Below the pieces are notes generated by a model that saw nothing but the letters and a program-made list of their open reading frames with translations, did no database searches and was not told the origin of the DNA. Made by a program: the position numbers and the translations under genes. 61,842 nt of DNA from Hyphomicrobiales bacterium (lineage in GTDB: Bacteria; Pseudomonadota; Alphaproteobacteria; Rhizobiales; Rhizobiaceae): positions 1 to 61,842 of the forward strand of contig UCJA01000003.1 of NCBI GenBank assembly GCA_900472675.1, in the 5' to 3' direction. Every line of letters starts with the position of its first letter. Position 1 is the stretch's first letter. This document shows, piece by piece, positions 35,704 through 45,009 of the stretch.

Positions 35704-36629
35704 TGGCCGGCCTCCTTCGGATCCAGCGCATCGCGCAACCCGTCGCCGAGAAGATTGAAGCCGAGGCTGACGATCAGGATGGCAAAGCCCGGCATGGCGG
35801 CCACCCACCATTGGTCGAGAATGAAGCGGCGACCGGAGGCGATCATTGCGCCCCATTCCGGCAGCGGCGGCTGCGCGCCGAGCCCCAGGAACCCGAGGCC
35901 TGCGGCGGTCAGGATGATGCCCGCCATATCGAGCGTCACCCGCACGATCAGCGACGAGAGACAGAGCGGCATGATGTGGCGAAGCACGATGCGGAACGGC
36001 GAGGCCCCCATCAGCCGCACCGCGGCGATAAATTCGGAATTCCGGAAGGTCAGCGTCTCGGCCCGCGCGATACGGGCATAAGGCGGCCAGGAGGTGACCG
36101 CGATGGCGAGAATGGCGTTCTCAATGCCGGGACCCAGCGCCGCCACCAGCGCCAGCGCCAGCACCAGTTTCGGAAAGGCGAGGAAGATGTCGGTGATGCG
36201 CATCAGCACCGCGTCCACCCAGCCACCCGCATAACCAGCAACTGTGCCGACGAGCAGCCCGATCGGCGCGGCGATCACTGCCACCAGCACGACCACGAAA
36301 AGCGTCAGCCGCGATCCGTGGATCAGCCGCGAAAGGATATCGCGGCCCTGGTCGTCGGTGCCGAGCCAGTATCCGGCAGATCCTGGCGGCAGCAGCCGCG
36401 AGTTCATCAGGTCGCCTTGCACAGGATTATGCGGCGCCAGCACGTCGGCAAGCGCTGCCACCACCAGCAGAGCTATGATGATGCAGAGGCCGAGCAGCGC
36501 CAGCCGGTTTTCCGCAAACCGCGACCACACCACATAGGCGCGGCCGAGCTTGGCCTGCCGGCGCGAGGCTGGGCGATCGGACAGCAGCCATGCGCGGCTG
36601 TATGGCTTGGGTGTCTCGACCACGCTCAT
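35700..36629 (-). CDS. Peptide ABC transporter permease (DppC type, set 1)
   Basis: A 309-residue permease: long N-terminal segment, YWLGTDDQGRDILSRL after helix one, and coupling loop LMGASPFRIVLRHIMP. ATG 36629 overlaps the DppB-type stop (ATGA), fixing the start. It is translationally linked on both sides. Confidence 0.93.
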   Translation of the reverse strand: MSVVETPKPYSRAWLLSDRPASRRQAKLGRAYVVWSRFAENRLALLGLCIIIALLVVAALADVLAPHNPVQGDLMNSRLLPPGSAGYWLGTDDQGRDILSRLIHGSRLTLFVVVLVAVIAAPIGLLVGTVAGYAGGWVDAVLMRITDIFLAFPKLVLALALVAALGPGIENAILAIAVTSWPPYARIARAETLTFRNSEFIAAVRLMGASPFRIVLRHIMPLCLSSLIVRVTLDMAGIILTAAGLGFLGLGAQPPLPEWGAMIASGRRFILDQWWVAAMPGFAILIVSLGFNLLGDGLRDALDPKEAGQ

Positions 36630-37693
36630 CGGCTTCGTGTCCTGGGGTCCAGCGTCCGATAGAGAAGATCGGAAAACAGGTTGATGCTGACGAAGACGAC
36701 GCCGATGGCGATCGTCCCGCCGAGCACGGCATTCATGTCGGCGTTCTGCAGCGAATTGGTGATGTAGAGCCCGAGCCCCGGCCACGAGAAGATGGTCTCG
36801 GTCAGCACCGAACCCTCCAGCAGCCCCGCATAGGAGAGCGCAATCACCGTCACCAGCGGCACCGCTGCATTGCGCAGCGCGTGAAACCAGATGATCCGCG
36901 TTTCCGACAGGCCCTTGGCCCGCGCCGCCACCACATACTCCTGGGACAGCTCGTTCAGCATGAAGGAGCGGGTCATCCGGCTGATATAGGCGAGCGAGAA
37001 ATAGCCGAGCAGCCCGCCCGGCAGGATGATGTGCCGGAACAGGTCCCAGAACACGTCCCACTGCCCCTGCCAGATGGCGTCGAGCAGGTAGAAGCCGGTG
37101 ATCGGTGTGAAGGTATATTCATAGACGATGTCGATGCGCCCCGGATAAGCCACCCAGTTGAGCTTCGCATAGAAGAGCACCAGCGCCAGCAGGCCGAGCC
37201 AGAAGATCGGCACCGAATAGCCGATCAGCCCGATCACCCGCACGATCTGGTCGGCGATCGAACCGCGTTTGACCGCCGCCAGCACGCCGAGAGGCACCCC
37301 GAGAAGAGCGCCGATGATCGTGCCGATCGTCGCAAGCTCGATGGTCGCCGGAAACACCCGGGCGATATCGGCCATCACAGGGTTGGTGGTCAGCACCGAC
37401 GTCCCGAAGTCGCCCGAAAGAGCCTGCTTCAGGTAGATCCAGAACTGCTCGTAGAGCGGCAGGTTGAGGCCCAGCTGCTCGCGCACCCGTTCCACCACAT
37501 GCGCCGGCGCCCGGTCGCCCACGATGGCGAGCGCCGGATCGATCGGCACCACGCGGCCGATGAAGAAGGTGACGGCCAGAAGGCCGAGGAAGGTGGTGGC
37601 TGCGGTCACGAAGAACCGCAGCACTGCCATCGCCGAAGACGATGCACGGCGCCGTCTGCGCCGTGTCGCCGCTGTCGTATCGATCAGGGTCAA
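36626..37693 (-). CDS. Peptide ABC transporter permease (DppB type, set 1)
   Basis: A 355-residue DppB-family permease with a short Arg-rich N-terminal extension (RRRRRRASS) before helix one, which is unusual. The loop EYVVAARAKGLSETRIIWFHALRN and C-terminal YRTLDPRTR are typical. The gap to the binding-protein gene is only 17 bases, unlike the other ABC operons here. Confidence 0.93.
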   Translation of the reverse strand: MTLIDTTAATRRRRRRASSSAMAVLRFFVTAATTFLGLLAVTFFIGRVVPIDPALAIVGDRAPAHVVERVREQLGLNLPLYEQFWIYLKQALSGDFGTSVLTTNPVMADIARVFPATIELATIGTIIGALLGVPLGVLAAVKRGSIADQIVRVIGLIGYSVPIFWLGLLALVLFYAKLNWVAYPGRIDIVYEYTFTPITGFYLLDAIWQGQWDVFWDLFRHIILPGGLLGYFSLAYISRMTRSFMLNELSQEYVVAARAKGLSETRIIWFHALRNAAVPLVTVIALSYAGLLEGSVLTETIFSWPGLGLYITNSLQNADMNAVLGGTIAIGVVFVSINLFSDLLYRTLDPRTRSR

Positions 37694-37710
37694 GGAATGG
37701 GCCTTTCAGG

Positions 37711-39351
37711 CTAGTCCTTGGAGACCGGATAGACGAAGTTCGTGTCGAAGCTCGGTCCAAGCTTGAAGTTCTTCAGCTTGGGCGAATAGCCCGCCACTTC
37801 CGTCTGCTGGAAGACGATCACGAACGGGCTGGTGGCCAGAACCTTCTTCTGCAGGTCTTCGTAGATCGCTGCACGCTTGGCGGAATCCTTTTCCAGCAGC
37901 GCGCCCTTAGAAGCGTCAGACAGCTCCTTCGGAACGTCCCAGCCATTGCGCCAGGCGAGCGTCTTGCTCTTGCCCTCGTCGGAATTGTCCGGGTTCACCG
38001 TGAACGTCTCGGCATTCGAGTTCGGGTCGAAATAGTCCGAACCCCACTGGCCGATGTAGATGTCGTGCGTGCGGGCGCGGAACTTGGTCAGCGTCTGCTT
38101 GCCGTCGCCCGGAATGATCTCGAGCTTGATGCCGGCCTGCGCCAGCGTCTGCTGCACGCTTTCGGCAATGCCCGTCACCGGCTGCGTGTTGCGCACATCC
38201 ATGGTCACCGTGAAGCCGTCCTTGAGACCGGCCTTGGCAAGCAGTTCCTTGGCCTTGGCCACGTCCAGCTTGTAGGGGTTGTCGGAGAGCGCGCCGAGCT
38301 GGCCCTTGGGCAGGAAGGTCTGGTGGATCTCGCCGATGCCCTTGATCAGCGTTGCGCCGATCGCATCATAGTCGACCAGGTACTTCATCGCCTCGACCAC
38401 TTCCGGCTTGGCCAGGTTCTTGTTCTTCTGGTTGAGGCTGAAGTAGTAGACTGTGCCCTTGGGGGCAGATGTCAGGAGGACGCCCTTCTTCTGCACGGCG
38501 TCCAGATCGCCCGGCTCCAGGTTGCGGGCAACGTCGATGTCGCCGTTTTCAAGCGCCAGGCGCTGGCCCGAGCTTTCCTTCATGTGGCGGTAGATGACGC
38601 GCTTCAGCTTCGGCTTTTCGCCGTAGTAGTTCGGGTTGACTTCCATGATCACGGCCTCGTTGGCGCGCCATGCCATGGTCTTGTACGGGCCGGAACCCGC
38701 ATAGCCGGTCTTCATCCACTCGTTGCCGAAATCATTGTCGTACTTGTAGTCGGCGCTCGGCGTTACCTTCTTGGCATGCTCCGAGACGACCTTCTTGTCG
38801 ACGACGGAGGCAACCGTTGCGGTGAGCACGTTCAGCACGAAGCTCGGCGCATAGGCCTTGTCCACGACGAAGGTAAAGGTCGTGTCGTCCGTGGCCTTTG
38901 CCTTTTCAGCGACATTGTCGCCGGTCAGGCCGAACTGGGTGAGCAGGAAGGCCGGCGACTTGTCCAGCTTGACGGCGCGCTCGAAGGAATAGGCCACATC
39001 GGCGGCCGTGATCGGGTTGCCGGATGCGAACTTCAGGCCGGGCTTCAGCTTGAACGTATAGGTCAGGCCGTCATCCGACGTGGTCCAGCTGGCGGCGAGG
39101 TCGCCGATCACCTTCGACGTATCGGCCGGGTCGAGCATCACCAGCTTGCTGTAGCAGTTTGCGGTGATTTCGGCGGTCGAGAGCTCGAAGGCTTCGCCCG
39201 GATCGATCGTGATGATGTCGTCGATCGCAAAGCCTTCGACCAGCGTATCGGCCGGCGTTGCAGCGAAGGCCTGCGGCGCGGCTGCAAGCAGCAGTCCGAA
39301 TGCGGCACTGGTGGACAGCACGCGGAGGCTCTTGTGGAGCGAATGGATCAT
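37711..39351 (-). CDS. Peptide ABC transporter substrate-binding protein (set 1)
   Basis: A periplasmic family 5 binding protein of 546 residues. The signal peptide ends near AFA|AT (residue 30). The signature ASWTTSDDGLTYTFKLKPGL is present and the C-terminal lobe is complete. AGGGG lies 8 bases before the ATG at 39351. It directly follows the dipeptidase gene, which suggests dipeptides as ligand. Confidence 0.92.
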   Translation of the reverse strand: MIHSLHKSLRVLSTSAAFGLLLAAAPQAFAATPADTLVEGFAIDDIITIDPGEAFELSTAEITANCYSKLVMLDPADTSKVIGDLAASWTTSDDGLTYTFKLKPGLKFASGNPITAADVAYSFERAVKLDKSPAFLLTQFGLTGDNVAEKAKATDDTTFTFVVDKAYAPSFVLNVLTATVASVVDKKVVSEHAKKVTPSADYKYDNDFGNEWMKTGYAGSGPYKTMAWRANEAVIMEVNPNYYGEKPKLKRVIYRHMKESSGQRLALENGDIDVARNLEPGDLDAVQKKGVLLTSAPKGTVYYFSLNQKNKNLAKPEVVEAMKYLVDYDAIGATLIKGIGEIHQTFLPKGQLGALSDNPYKLDVAKAKELLAKAGLKDGFTVTMDVRNTQPVTGIAESVQQTLAQAGIKLEIIPGDGKQTLTKFRARTHDIYIGQWGSDYFDPNSNAETFTVNPDNSDEGKSKTLAWRNGWDVPKELSDASKGALLEKDSAKRAAIYEDLQKKVLATSPFVIVFQQTEVAGYSPKLKNFKLGPSFDTNFVYPVSKD

Positions 39352-39412
39352 GGTAGTTCCCCTGTCTTTCAAATTAAGACTTTTTGTCTTCGGTTTTTGA
39401 ACGCGTCTTGGC

Positions 39413-40462
39413 CTATTCGTGCCAGGCCTGGCCGAGTACCCTCAGCCAGTTCCCCCGGCACAGCTTGGCAAGGTCTTCGTCAGCGTATCCCTCGGTTTTG
39501 AGAGCCGCAACCAGATTCTGGTTTCCCGCTGCATCTTGAATTTCCTGTGGAATTGTCGCCCCGTCGAAGTCGGAGCCGAGCGCCACATGGTCGATCCCCA
39601 TGCGCTCCACCATGTAGTTGATGTGGCGGATCATGTCCGACAGCGGCGTCGCGGCATCGTCGCGCGCGTCCGGCCGCAGCATGGTCACCGCGTAGTTGAG
39701 CCCGACCAGTCCGCCGCTCTCCTTGATGGCGTCCATCTGCTTATCGGTCAGGTTGCGCGCCACCGGCGTCAGCACATGCGCATTCGAATGGCTGGCGATC
39801 AGCGGCTGGTCGGAGGTCTTGGCCACGTCCCAGAAGCCCTTCTCGGTGATATGGGCAAGGTCGATCAGGATGCCGAGCCGGTTGCAGGCGCGCACGAGGT
39901 CGAAACCAAGGTCGGTAAGGCCAGGACCCGTGTCCGTGGTCATCGGATAGGCGAACGGCACGCCGTGCCCGAAGATGTTGTGGCGGCTCCACACGGGCCC
40001 GAGCGAACGCAGGCCCGCCGCGTAAAACACGTCGAGATTGGCAAGCTCCGGATCGAGCGCTTCGCAGCCTTCCATGTGCAGCACGGCCGCGAAGATGCCC
40101 TCCTCCATGGCCTTGGAAATGTCGGCGGTGGACCGGCACAGCCGCCAGGCATTGGCGTCGTCGAGCCGCAGCGCGATCGAGGCCTTCTCCAGCGCGATGT
40201 TGAGCGAAAATGCGTAGTCCAGCGGCGCTGCCAGCGGCGTCTCGTAGTGGCCCTTTTCGTCCGGCTCCTTCAGCACGAGGTCGCCGGAGGGGATGTAGAT
40301 GGCGCAGAGCCCGCCTGCGAGCCCGCCGGCCTTGGCGCGCGGCGCGTCGATATGGCCGGACGTCGTGCCGTTCGCAAATTCGGCGATCGGGTCGCCGCCC
40401 GCCTTCATGTTCCGCCAGAGCCGCAGGAGCACGTCATTGTGGCCGTCGAACACCAGTTCCAT
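39413..40462 (-). CDS. Membrane dipeptidase (peptidase family M19)
   Basis: A zinc dipeptidase of the renal-dipeptidase family, 349 residues. Metal-binding His8 and Asp10 (FDGHNDVLLRL), the bridging Glu in LHMEGCEAL and the histidine in LIASHSNAH are visible. Substrates of the family include L-D and other unusual dipeptides. ATG 40462 is preferred, with GGGA about 8 bases upstream. As first gene of the ten-gene operon it sets the theme of dipeptide uptake and cleavage. Confidence 0.92.
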   Translation of the reverse strand: MELVFDGHNDVLLRLWRNMKAGGDPIAEFANGTTSGHIDAPRAKAGGLAGGLCAIYIPSGDLVLKEPDEKGHYETPLAAPLDYAFSLNIALEKASIALRLDDANAWRLCRSTADISKAMEEGIFAAVLHMEGCEALDPELANLDVFYAAGLRSLGPVWSRHNIFGHGVPFAYPMTTDTGPGLTDLGFDLVRACNRLGILIDLAHITEKGFWDVAKTSDQPLIASHSNAHVLTPVARNLTDKQMDAIKESGGLVGLNYAVTMLRPDARDDAATPLSDMIRHINYMVERMGIDHVALGSDFDGATIPQEIQDAAGNQNLVAALKTEGYADEDLAKLCRGNWLRVLGQAWHE

Positions 40463-40533
40463 GAAAGCATTCCCGAATTTAGGATTTTGTGCGATGGCTC
40501 GCACCATGAGAAGGAGGCTTTACACTAGCCGGC

Positions 40534-40548
40534 TGCGAAGCGTTCGCA
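40534..40548. promoter_or_regulatory. 15-bp palindrome upstream of the dipeptidase operon
   Basis: TGCGAA-GCG-TTCGCA is a perfect inverted repeat in the 104-base gap between the dipeptidase and phosphoribosyltransferase genes. It could be an operator for the dipeptide operon. No binding regulator is encoded next to it. Confidence 0.35.
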
Positions 40549-40566
40549 AGTCGGAAATTGCGCAGC

Positions 40567-41244
40567 TCAGCTACTCCACAGCCCTTCGCCTTCGCGCTGC
40601 AGCAAAGGTGTCGCAAAGGCACCGACCACGCGCGGCCGCCACTGCTCGCCAAGGTCATCCAGCCGTGCATGCCAGCGCTCCGATTGCAGCATGGCAGCGC
40701 CGATCACCACCGGCTCGATGTCGAGCGATTGCATCAACGACAGGGCAGCCACGATCGAGGCGCCGCTGGAAATCACATCGTCCACCAGCGCCACCCGCTT
40801 GCCCTTGATCAGCGGCAGCATGCGCGGATCCACATAGAGCCGCTTCAGCTGGTCGGGCGTCGTGATCGAGGACAGCGGCACCGACAGCGTCTCGTCGTAC
40901 CAGAACTTGCGCGATGTCCCGAGCGGCACATAGCGGGTGTGGCCGAGCATGCGCGCAACGCCGGATGCAAGCGTTAGCCCGAGCGTCGGCAGACCGACGA
41001 TCACCTCCGGCCGGAATGCCGCCAGGCGCGGTGCAAGCGCCGCAGCAAGCGCATCCTGCACGTCGAAGCTCGCCTGGTTGATGATCAGCGAGGCCAGTGC
41101 GTGCTGCCCGTCACCAAGCGCTCGGATCGGCAGTGGAAGTTCGCTGCCGTCCGGCAGTTCGACCGGAAACAGGTCAGCAAACGGACCCGCCGGGTCGAAA
41201 CTGCCTGCCGGGTAGAGGGTCTGCCAGAAGTCGTGCGGCTGCAT
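40567..41244 (-). CDS. Purine-type phosphoribosyltransferase
   Basis: A 225-residue PRTase with the PRPP-binding motif VALVDDVISSGAS (151-163) and the substrate-entry segment GLPTLGLTLASGVA. The N-terminal extension is unlike short adenine PRTases. Following adenine deaminase and nucleoside hydrolase, it would most simply convert hypoxanthine or xanthine to the nucleotide. Base specificity is not certain. It starts 7 bases after the ade stop codon. Confidence 0.82.
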   Translation of the reverse strand: MQPHDFWQTLYPAGSFDPAGPFADLFPVELPDGSELPLPIRALGDGQHALASLIINQASFDVQDALAAALAPRLAAFRPEVIVGLPTLGLTLASGVARMLGHTRYVPLGTSRKFWYDETLSVPLSSITTPDQLKRLYVDPRMLPLIKGKRVALVDDVISSGASIVAALSLMQSLDIEPVVIGAAMLQSERWHARLDDLGEQWRPRVVGAFATPLLQREGEGLWSS

Positions 41245-41251
41245 TGCGGGC

Positions 41252-43042
41252 CTATTCGATGATCGAGAGAATGGGGGTCTCCAGGAGCGTGCCCGTGGAA
41301 ACGTCGGCAATGCCGCGATCGGTCTGGTGCGGCCCCGCGTTGCAGGCAAGCGTCGCCCCGAAGCAGGCCTTGAAGATCAGATAGGGCGGCTGCCAGGTGA
41401 CGACCTCGTCCATCGCCCGGCGCACCTCGCGAAACCCCTGCGCAACCGCGGCAAGCGGCGCATCCGAGACGAGGCCGGACAGCGGCAGCGGCAACAGGGC
41501 CGTCACCACGCCGTCGACGACCACTGCCATGCCACCGCCGGCCGCAATCACCGCATTGGCGGCAACTGCCATGTCGCGCGGATCGGCGCCGAAGACGGTC
41601 AGGTTGTGGCTGTCATGCGCAACCGTGCTGGCAAACGCGCCGCGCCACGTGCCCCAACCCTCCAGGAAGCCGACACGGGTGCGGCTGTCGGCTCGGCCGT
41701 GACGGTGGGTGACGGCGATCAACACCGTTCCCTCCGGCGGCACGACGTAGCCGCCCTCGACAGCCGCCTCCATCTCTCCCCATTGCGTAAACCGAGGCCG
41801 CGCAATCGTCGCCAGGCGAACCCTTTGGCCCTCCGAGGCGACCCGGAAGTCCTGCTCCTGCAGCAACGACAGCTTGACCGAATTGCGCAACGGCGCCGGA
41901 TCGGCCGCAGCCATGGCACAGGTCACCGCCCCGTCCCGCGCCACGGGCACGCCGCTCGCCAGAACGCAGCGGGCACGGAAATCCTGGAGGTCCTCGAACA
42001 CGGCGATATCCGCCCGCCGGCCCGGCGCGATCAGGCCGAGATCATTGCGCCCGAGCCGCGTTGCACCGTGCAGCGTCGCGGCCCGCAGAGCCCATTCCGG
42101 CCGCAGGCCATAGCGCACAAGCCTCCGCACCACGTCGTCCAGACCGCCGCCGTCCACAAGGTCGTCCGGAAACACGTCGTCGGTGCAGAGCGTTATCGTC
42201 TGCGGCAGATGGTCGAGCCGGTTGATCGCCGCAACCAGCTCCGGCAGCAGATGGTCATGCGAGCCGCGCAGCTCGATGGTCAGCCCCGCGCGCAGTTTCG
42301 CCATCAGGTCGTCGGCCGAAACCAGTTCGTGATCCGAGGTGATCCCCGCCACCATGAAGGCGTCGAGATCGGCACCGGCGAGCCCCCGCGCATGCCCGCA
42401 CACGAGCTTCTCGCAGGACAGCGCCGCCTGCACGATGGCGCTGATGCGCGGCTCGCGCTCGATTACGCCGCGCATGTTCATCACTTCTGCCAGCCCGCAG
42501 ATCTTCGGCCAGAAGAGCATCTCCTCGATTGCCGCTGCATCGAAATCGGCGCCGGCCATCTCGAGCCCCGGAGCGGAAGGAACGCAGGAGGGCGCCAGCA
42601 TGACGCAACGCAGTGGCAGCGCCCTCACCGCCTCCACGGCCCAGCTCACCCCGTCTATCCCGTGCACATTGCCGAACTCGTGCGGATCCCAGACCACCGT
42701 GGTCACGCCGCGCGCCACGACCGCCGACGCATAGGTGGCCGGCGTCACCATGGAGCTTTCCACATGCATATGCGTGTCGATCAGGCCCGGCGAGAGGTAG
42801 GCGCCACAAGCGTCGATCACCTGCGCTGCGTCTAACCGGCTGCCCGACGTGTGGACGCTGGCAATCAGCGGCCCGACGATACCCACGTCCGCCGGCCGCA
42901 GCTCGCCCGTCACCACGTCCACCAGCGTGCCGCCGGTGATCAAGATGTCGAAGGGCGCAGCGCCGCGCGCCGCCTCCACCGCCCGGTTGCGCAGCTCCGG
43001 GTCGTTGAACGCATTCACGTCCGCAATAATGCTCTTCACCAT
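41252..43042 (-). CDS. ade: Adenine deaminase
   Basis: Deaminates adenine to hypoxanthine. The 596-residue amidohydrolase has His91-x-His93 (IDTHMHVES), WDPHEFGNVHG, and GSHDHLLPEL, matching the large Mn/Fe-dependent Ade family. Length is normal. It overlaps the nucleoside hydrolase stop by 7 bases, implying coupled expression. Confidence 0.93.
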   Translation of the reverse strand: MVKSIIADVNAFNDPELRNRAVEAARGAAPFDILITGGTLVDVVTGELRPADVGIVGPLIASVHTSGSRLDAAQVIDACGAYLSPGLIDTHMHVESSMVTPATYASAVVARGVTTVVWDPHEFGNVHGIDGVSWAVEAVRALPLRCVMLAPSCVPSAPGLEMAGADFDAAAIEEMLFWPKICGLAEVMNMRGVIEREPRISAIVQAALSCEKLVCGHARGLAGADLDAFMVAGITSDHELVSADDLMAKLRAGLTIELRGSHDHLLPELVAAINRLDHLPQTITLCTDDVFPDDLVDGGGLDDVVRRLVRYGLRPEWALRAATLHGATRLGRNDLGLIAPGRRADIAVFEDLQDFRARCVLASGVPVARDGAVTCAMAAADPAPLRNSVKLSLLQEQDFRVASEGQRVRLATIARPRFTQWGEMEAAVEGGYVVPPEGTVLIAVTHRHGRADSRTRVGFLEGWGTWRGAFASTVAHDSHNLTVFGADPRDMAVAANAVIAAGGGMAVVVDGVVTALLPLPLSGLVSDAPLAAVAQGFREVRRAMDEVVTWQPPYLIFKACFGATLACNAGPHQTDRGIADVSTGTLLETPILSIIE

Positions 43043-43971
43043 GTCGCCTCCGCCCGCAGCGCCTCAAGGATGAGGGTGCGGGCCTGCTCCGTATTGATCC
43101 GCGCGCCGTAGACCGCGTTGAACGCGCCGCGCCCGGCCCGCGTTTCCACAACCGTGCGGCCGCGAGTCAATCCGCCGGCAAGCTCGACGTCGATCCGCGC
43201 CGGCCTCCATGTGGTGGTGTCGGGATGAGCCAGTGCCACCGCCGCCACCGCATCGTAGAGCGCCATGGCCGGTCGCCCCCGGCTGGTGGCAATCTCGATG
43301 AACCCCTGCAGCAGATCCGCCAGCAGCCCGGCGTTGCGTCCCCCCGCATCTCTGATCGGCGCGACGTCCCCGGGCGCGCAGAGCACAGTCCGGCAGAGGT
43401 CAAGATCGACCATTCTAAGCGGTATTCCGTGCGAAAGCACGATGCCGAGCGCTTCGGGATCTGCAAATGCGTTGAATTCCGCCGACGCCGTGTGGTTGCC
43501 CGCCGTCACCGCCCCGCCCATCCAGGTCAGCTCGGTGATCGCGGCCGCCAGATCCGGCCGCGCCAGTGCCACGGCCGCGATATTGGTAAGCGGCCCAAGC
43601 GCCAGCACGCGTCGCTCGCCCTCGGATTTCTCCAGCCAGGCGCAGAACGCCTGGAAAGCACCGTCCTGCACCGGGTCCTGCACGTTCTCCGGCACGTCAG
43701 GCAGGGCAAGGCCCGAGCTCGGCATGCCGTTGACGCCCAGAATGGCAGTTGCCGTCTCAAGCCGGCCCAGCACCGGTGCTGCGCGCCCCGCATGGATGGG
43801 AAACGGCCAGACGAAGGCGGTGGCCGCACTCGCCGCATTGCGCCGAACCTGGTGAAGCGGCGCATTGCCGAAGGTGAGCGAGATGCCGTCGATGGCAAGT
43901 CCCGCATGCGCCGCGACCATCACCGCTGCGATGTCGTCGAAGCCCATGTCGGTGTCGATCCAGATACCCAT
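43036..43971 (-). CDS. Ribonucleoside hydrolase
   Basis: Cleaves the N-glycosidic bond of nucleosides to base and ribose. The calcium-binding DTDMGFDD motif (Asp6, Asp8, Asp12, Asp13) opens the 311-residue protein, and GPLTNIAAVALA and TWMGGAVTAGNHTASAEFNAFADPEA follow. Given adenine deaminase downstream, adenosine and other purine nucleosides are the likely substrates. Confidence 0.92.
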   Translation of the reverse strand: MGIWIDTDMGFDDIAAVMVAAHAGLAIDGISLTFGNAPLHQVRRNAASAATAFVWPFPIHAGRAAPVLGRLETATAILGVNGMPSSGLALPDVPENVQDPVQDGAFQAFCAWLEKSEGERRVLALGPLTNIAAVALARPDLAAAITELTWMGGAVTAGNHTASAEFNAFADPEALGIVLSHGIPLRMVDLDLCRTVLCAPGDVAPIRDAGGRNAGLLADLLQGFIEIATSRGRPAMALYDAVAAVALAHPDTTTWRPARIDVELAGGLTRGRTVVETRAGRGAFNAVYGARINTEQARTLILEALRAEATW

Positions 43972-43983
43972 GTCGACCGCTCC

Positions 43984-45009
43984 TTAGGCGAAACTGGCAA
44001 GCGGCGCGGCGCGGTGCGCCGGCAGGTCGAAGGCAAGCTCGGCTCCGAGGTCATGCATCGGCTGGCTCGCATCGACCTCCGCCTTGATCGGCCCGAGTGG
44101 CGTATCGAGGAGGTACTCCCGGTGCTCGCCGGCAAACGAGGTGCCGCGCACCTTCCCCTGGAAGGGACCCGATCCGAGCGTCACCATCCGCGGCCGCCAG
44201 GCAAGCCCCGCCACCGCCGGAACATCGCCCTGCAGGTCGTAAAGGCCGCCATTGGCCTTGAGCTTCCCGCCTTCCAGCGCAAACACATTCTCGAAGCCGA
44301 CGAAATCCGCGACGAACGACGACTGCGGCCGGTTGTAGATATCCTGCGGCGAGCCGATCTGCTCGATCGCGCCGCGCTTCATCACCACGATCCTGTCGGC
44401 CAGCGCCAGCGCTTCCGTCTGGTCGTGGGTAACGAAGATCATCGTCACGCCGGTTTCCTTCTGGACCCGCTGCAGCTCGGTGCGCATTTCCAGCCGCAGC
44501 CGCGCGTCGAGGTTGGAGAGCGGCTCGTCGAGCAGCAGAACCTTGGGCTCCATCACCATTGAGCGGGCAAGCGCGACGCGCTGCTGCTGGCCGCCAGACA
44601 GTTCGCCCGGGCGCCGGTTGGCAAAGCCGTTGAGACCGACCGACGCAATCCCCGACTGCACTTTGGCATCGAGCGCCGCCCCCCGCAGGCCCTTCAGCTT
44701 CAGACCGAAGGCAACGTTCTCATAGACCGACAGATGCGGGAAGAGCGCATAGGACTGGAACACCAGCCCGACCGCCCGCTTGTTCGGCGAGACATGGGTG
44801 ATGTCGGCACCGTCCAGCCGCACATGCCCGCTTTTGACCGTCAGCAGCCCGGCGATCGCGCGCATGGTCGTCGTCTTGCCGCAGCCGGAAGGCCCCAGAA
44901 GCGCGATCAGCTCGCCGCGGCGGATATCGAGGTCGAGATCGGCAACGGCCACCGTGTCGCCATAGGCGAGCGTCAGCTTTTCGAGCGAGAGGTATTTCAA
45001 ATCAGACAT
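43984..45009 (-). CDS. ABC transporter ATP-binding protein (PotA type)
   Basis: A 341-residue ATPase of the spermidine/iron-type group: Walker A GPSGCGKTT, signature LSGGQQQR, Walker [13 protein letters not shown], and a C-terminal TOBE domain. ATG 45009 overlaps the permease stop by 8 bases. Family-level annotation would say polyamine transport, but the operon context argues for a purine nucleoside or base. Confidence 0.9.
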   Translation of the reverse strand: MSDLKYLSLEKLTLAYGDTVAVADLDLDIRRGELIALLGPSGCGKTTTMRAIAGLLTVKSGHVRLDGADITHVSPNKRAVGLVFQSYALFPHLSVYENVAFGLKLKGLRGAALDAKVQSGIASVGLNGFANRRPGELSGGQQQRVALARSMVMEPKVLLLDEPLSNLDARLRLEMRTELQRVQKETGVTMIFVTHDQTEALALADRIVVMKRGAIEQIGSPQDIYNRPQSSFVADFVGFENVFALEGGKLKANGGLYDLQGDVPAVAGLAWRPRMVTLGSGPFQGKVRGTSFAGEHREYLLDTPLGPIKAEVDASQPMHDLGAELAFDLPAHRAAPLASFA

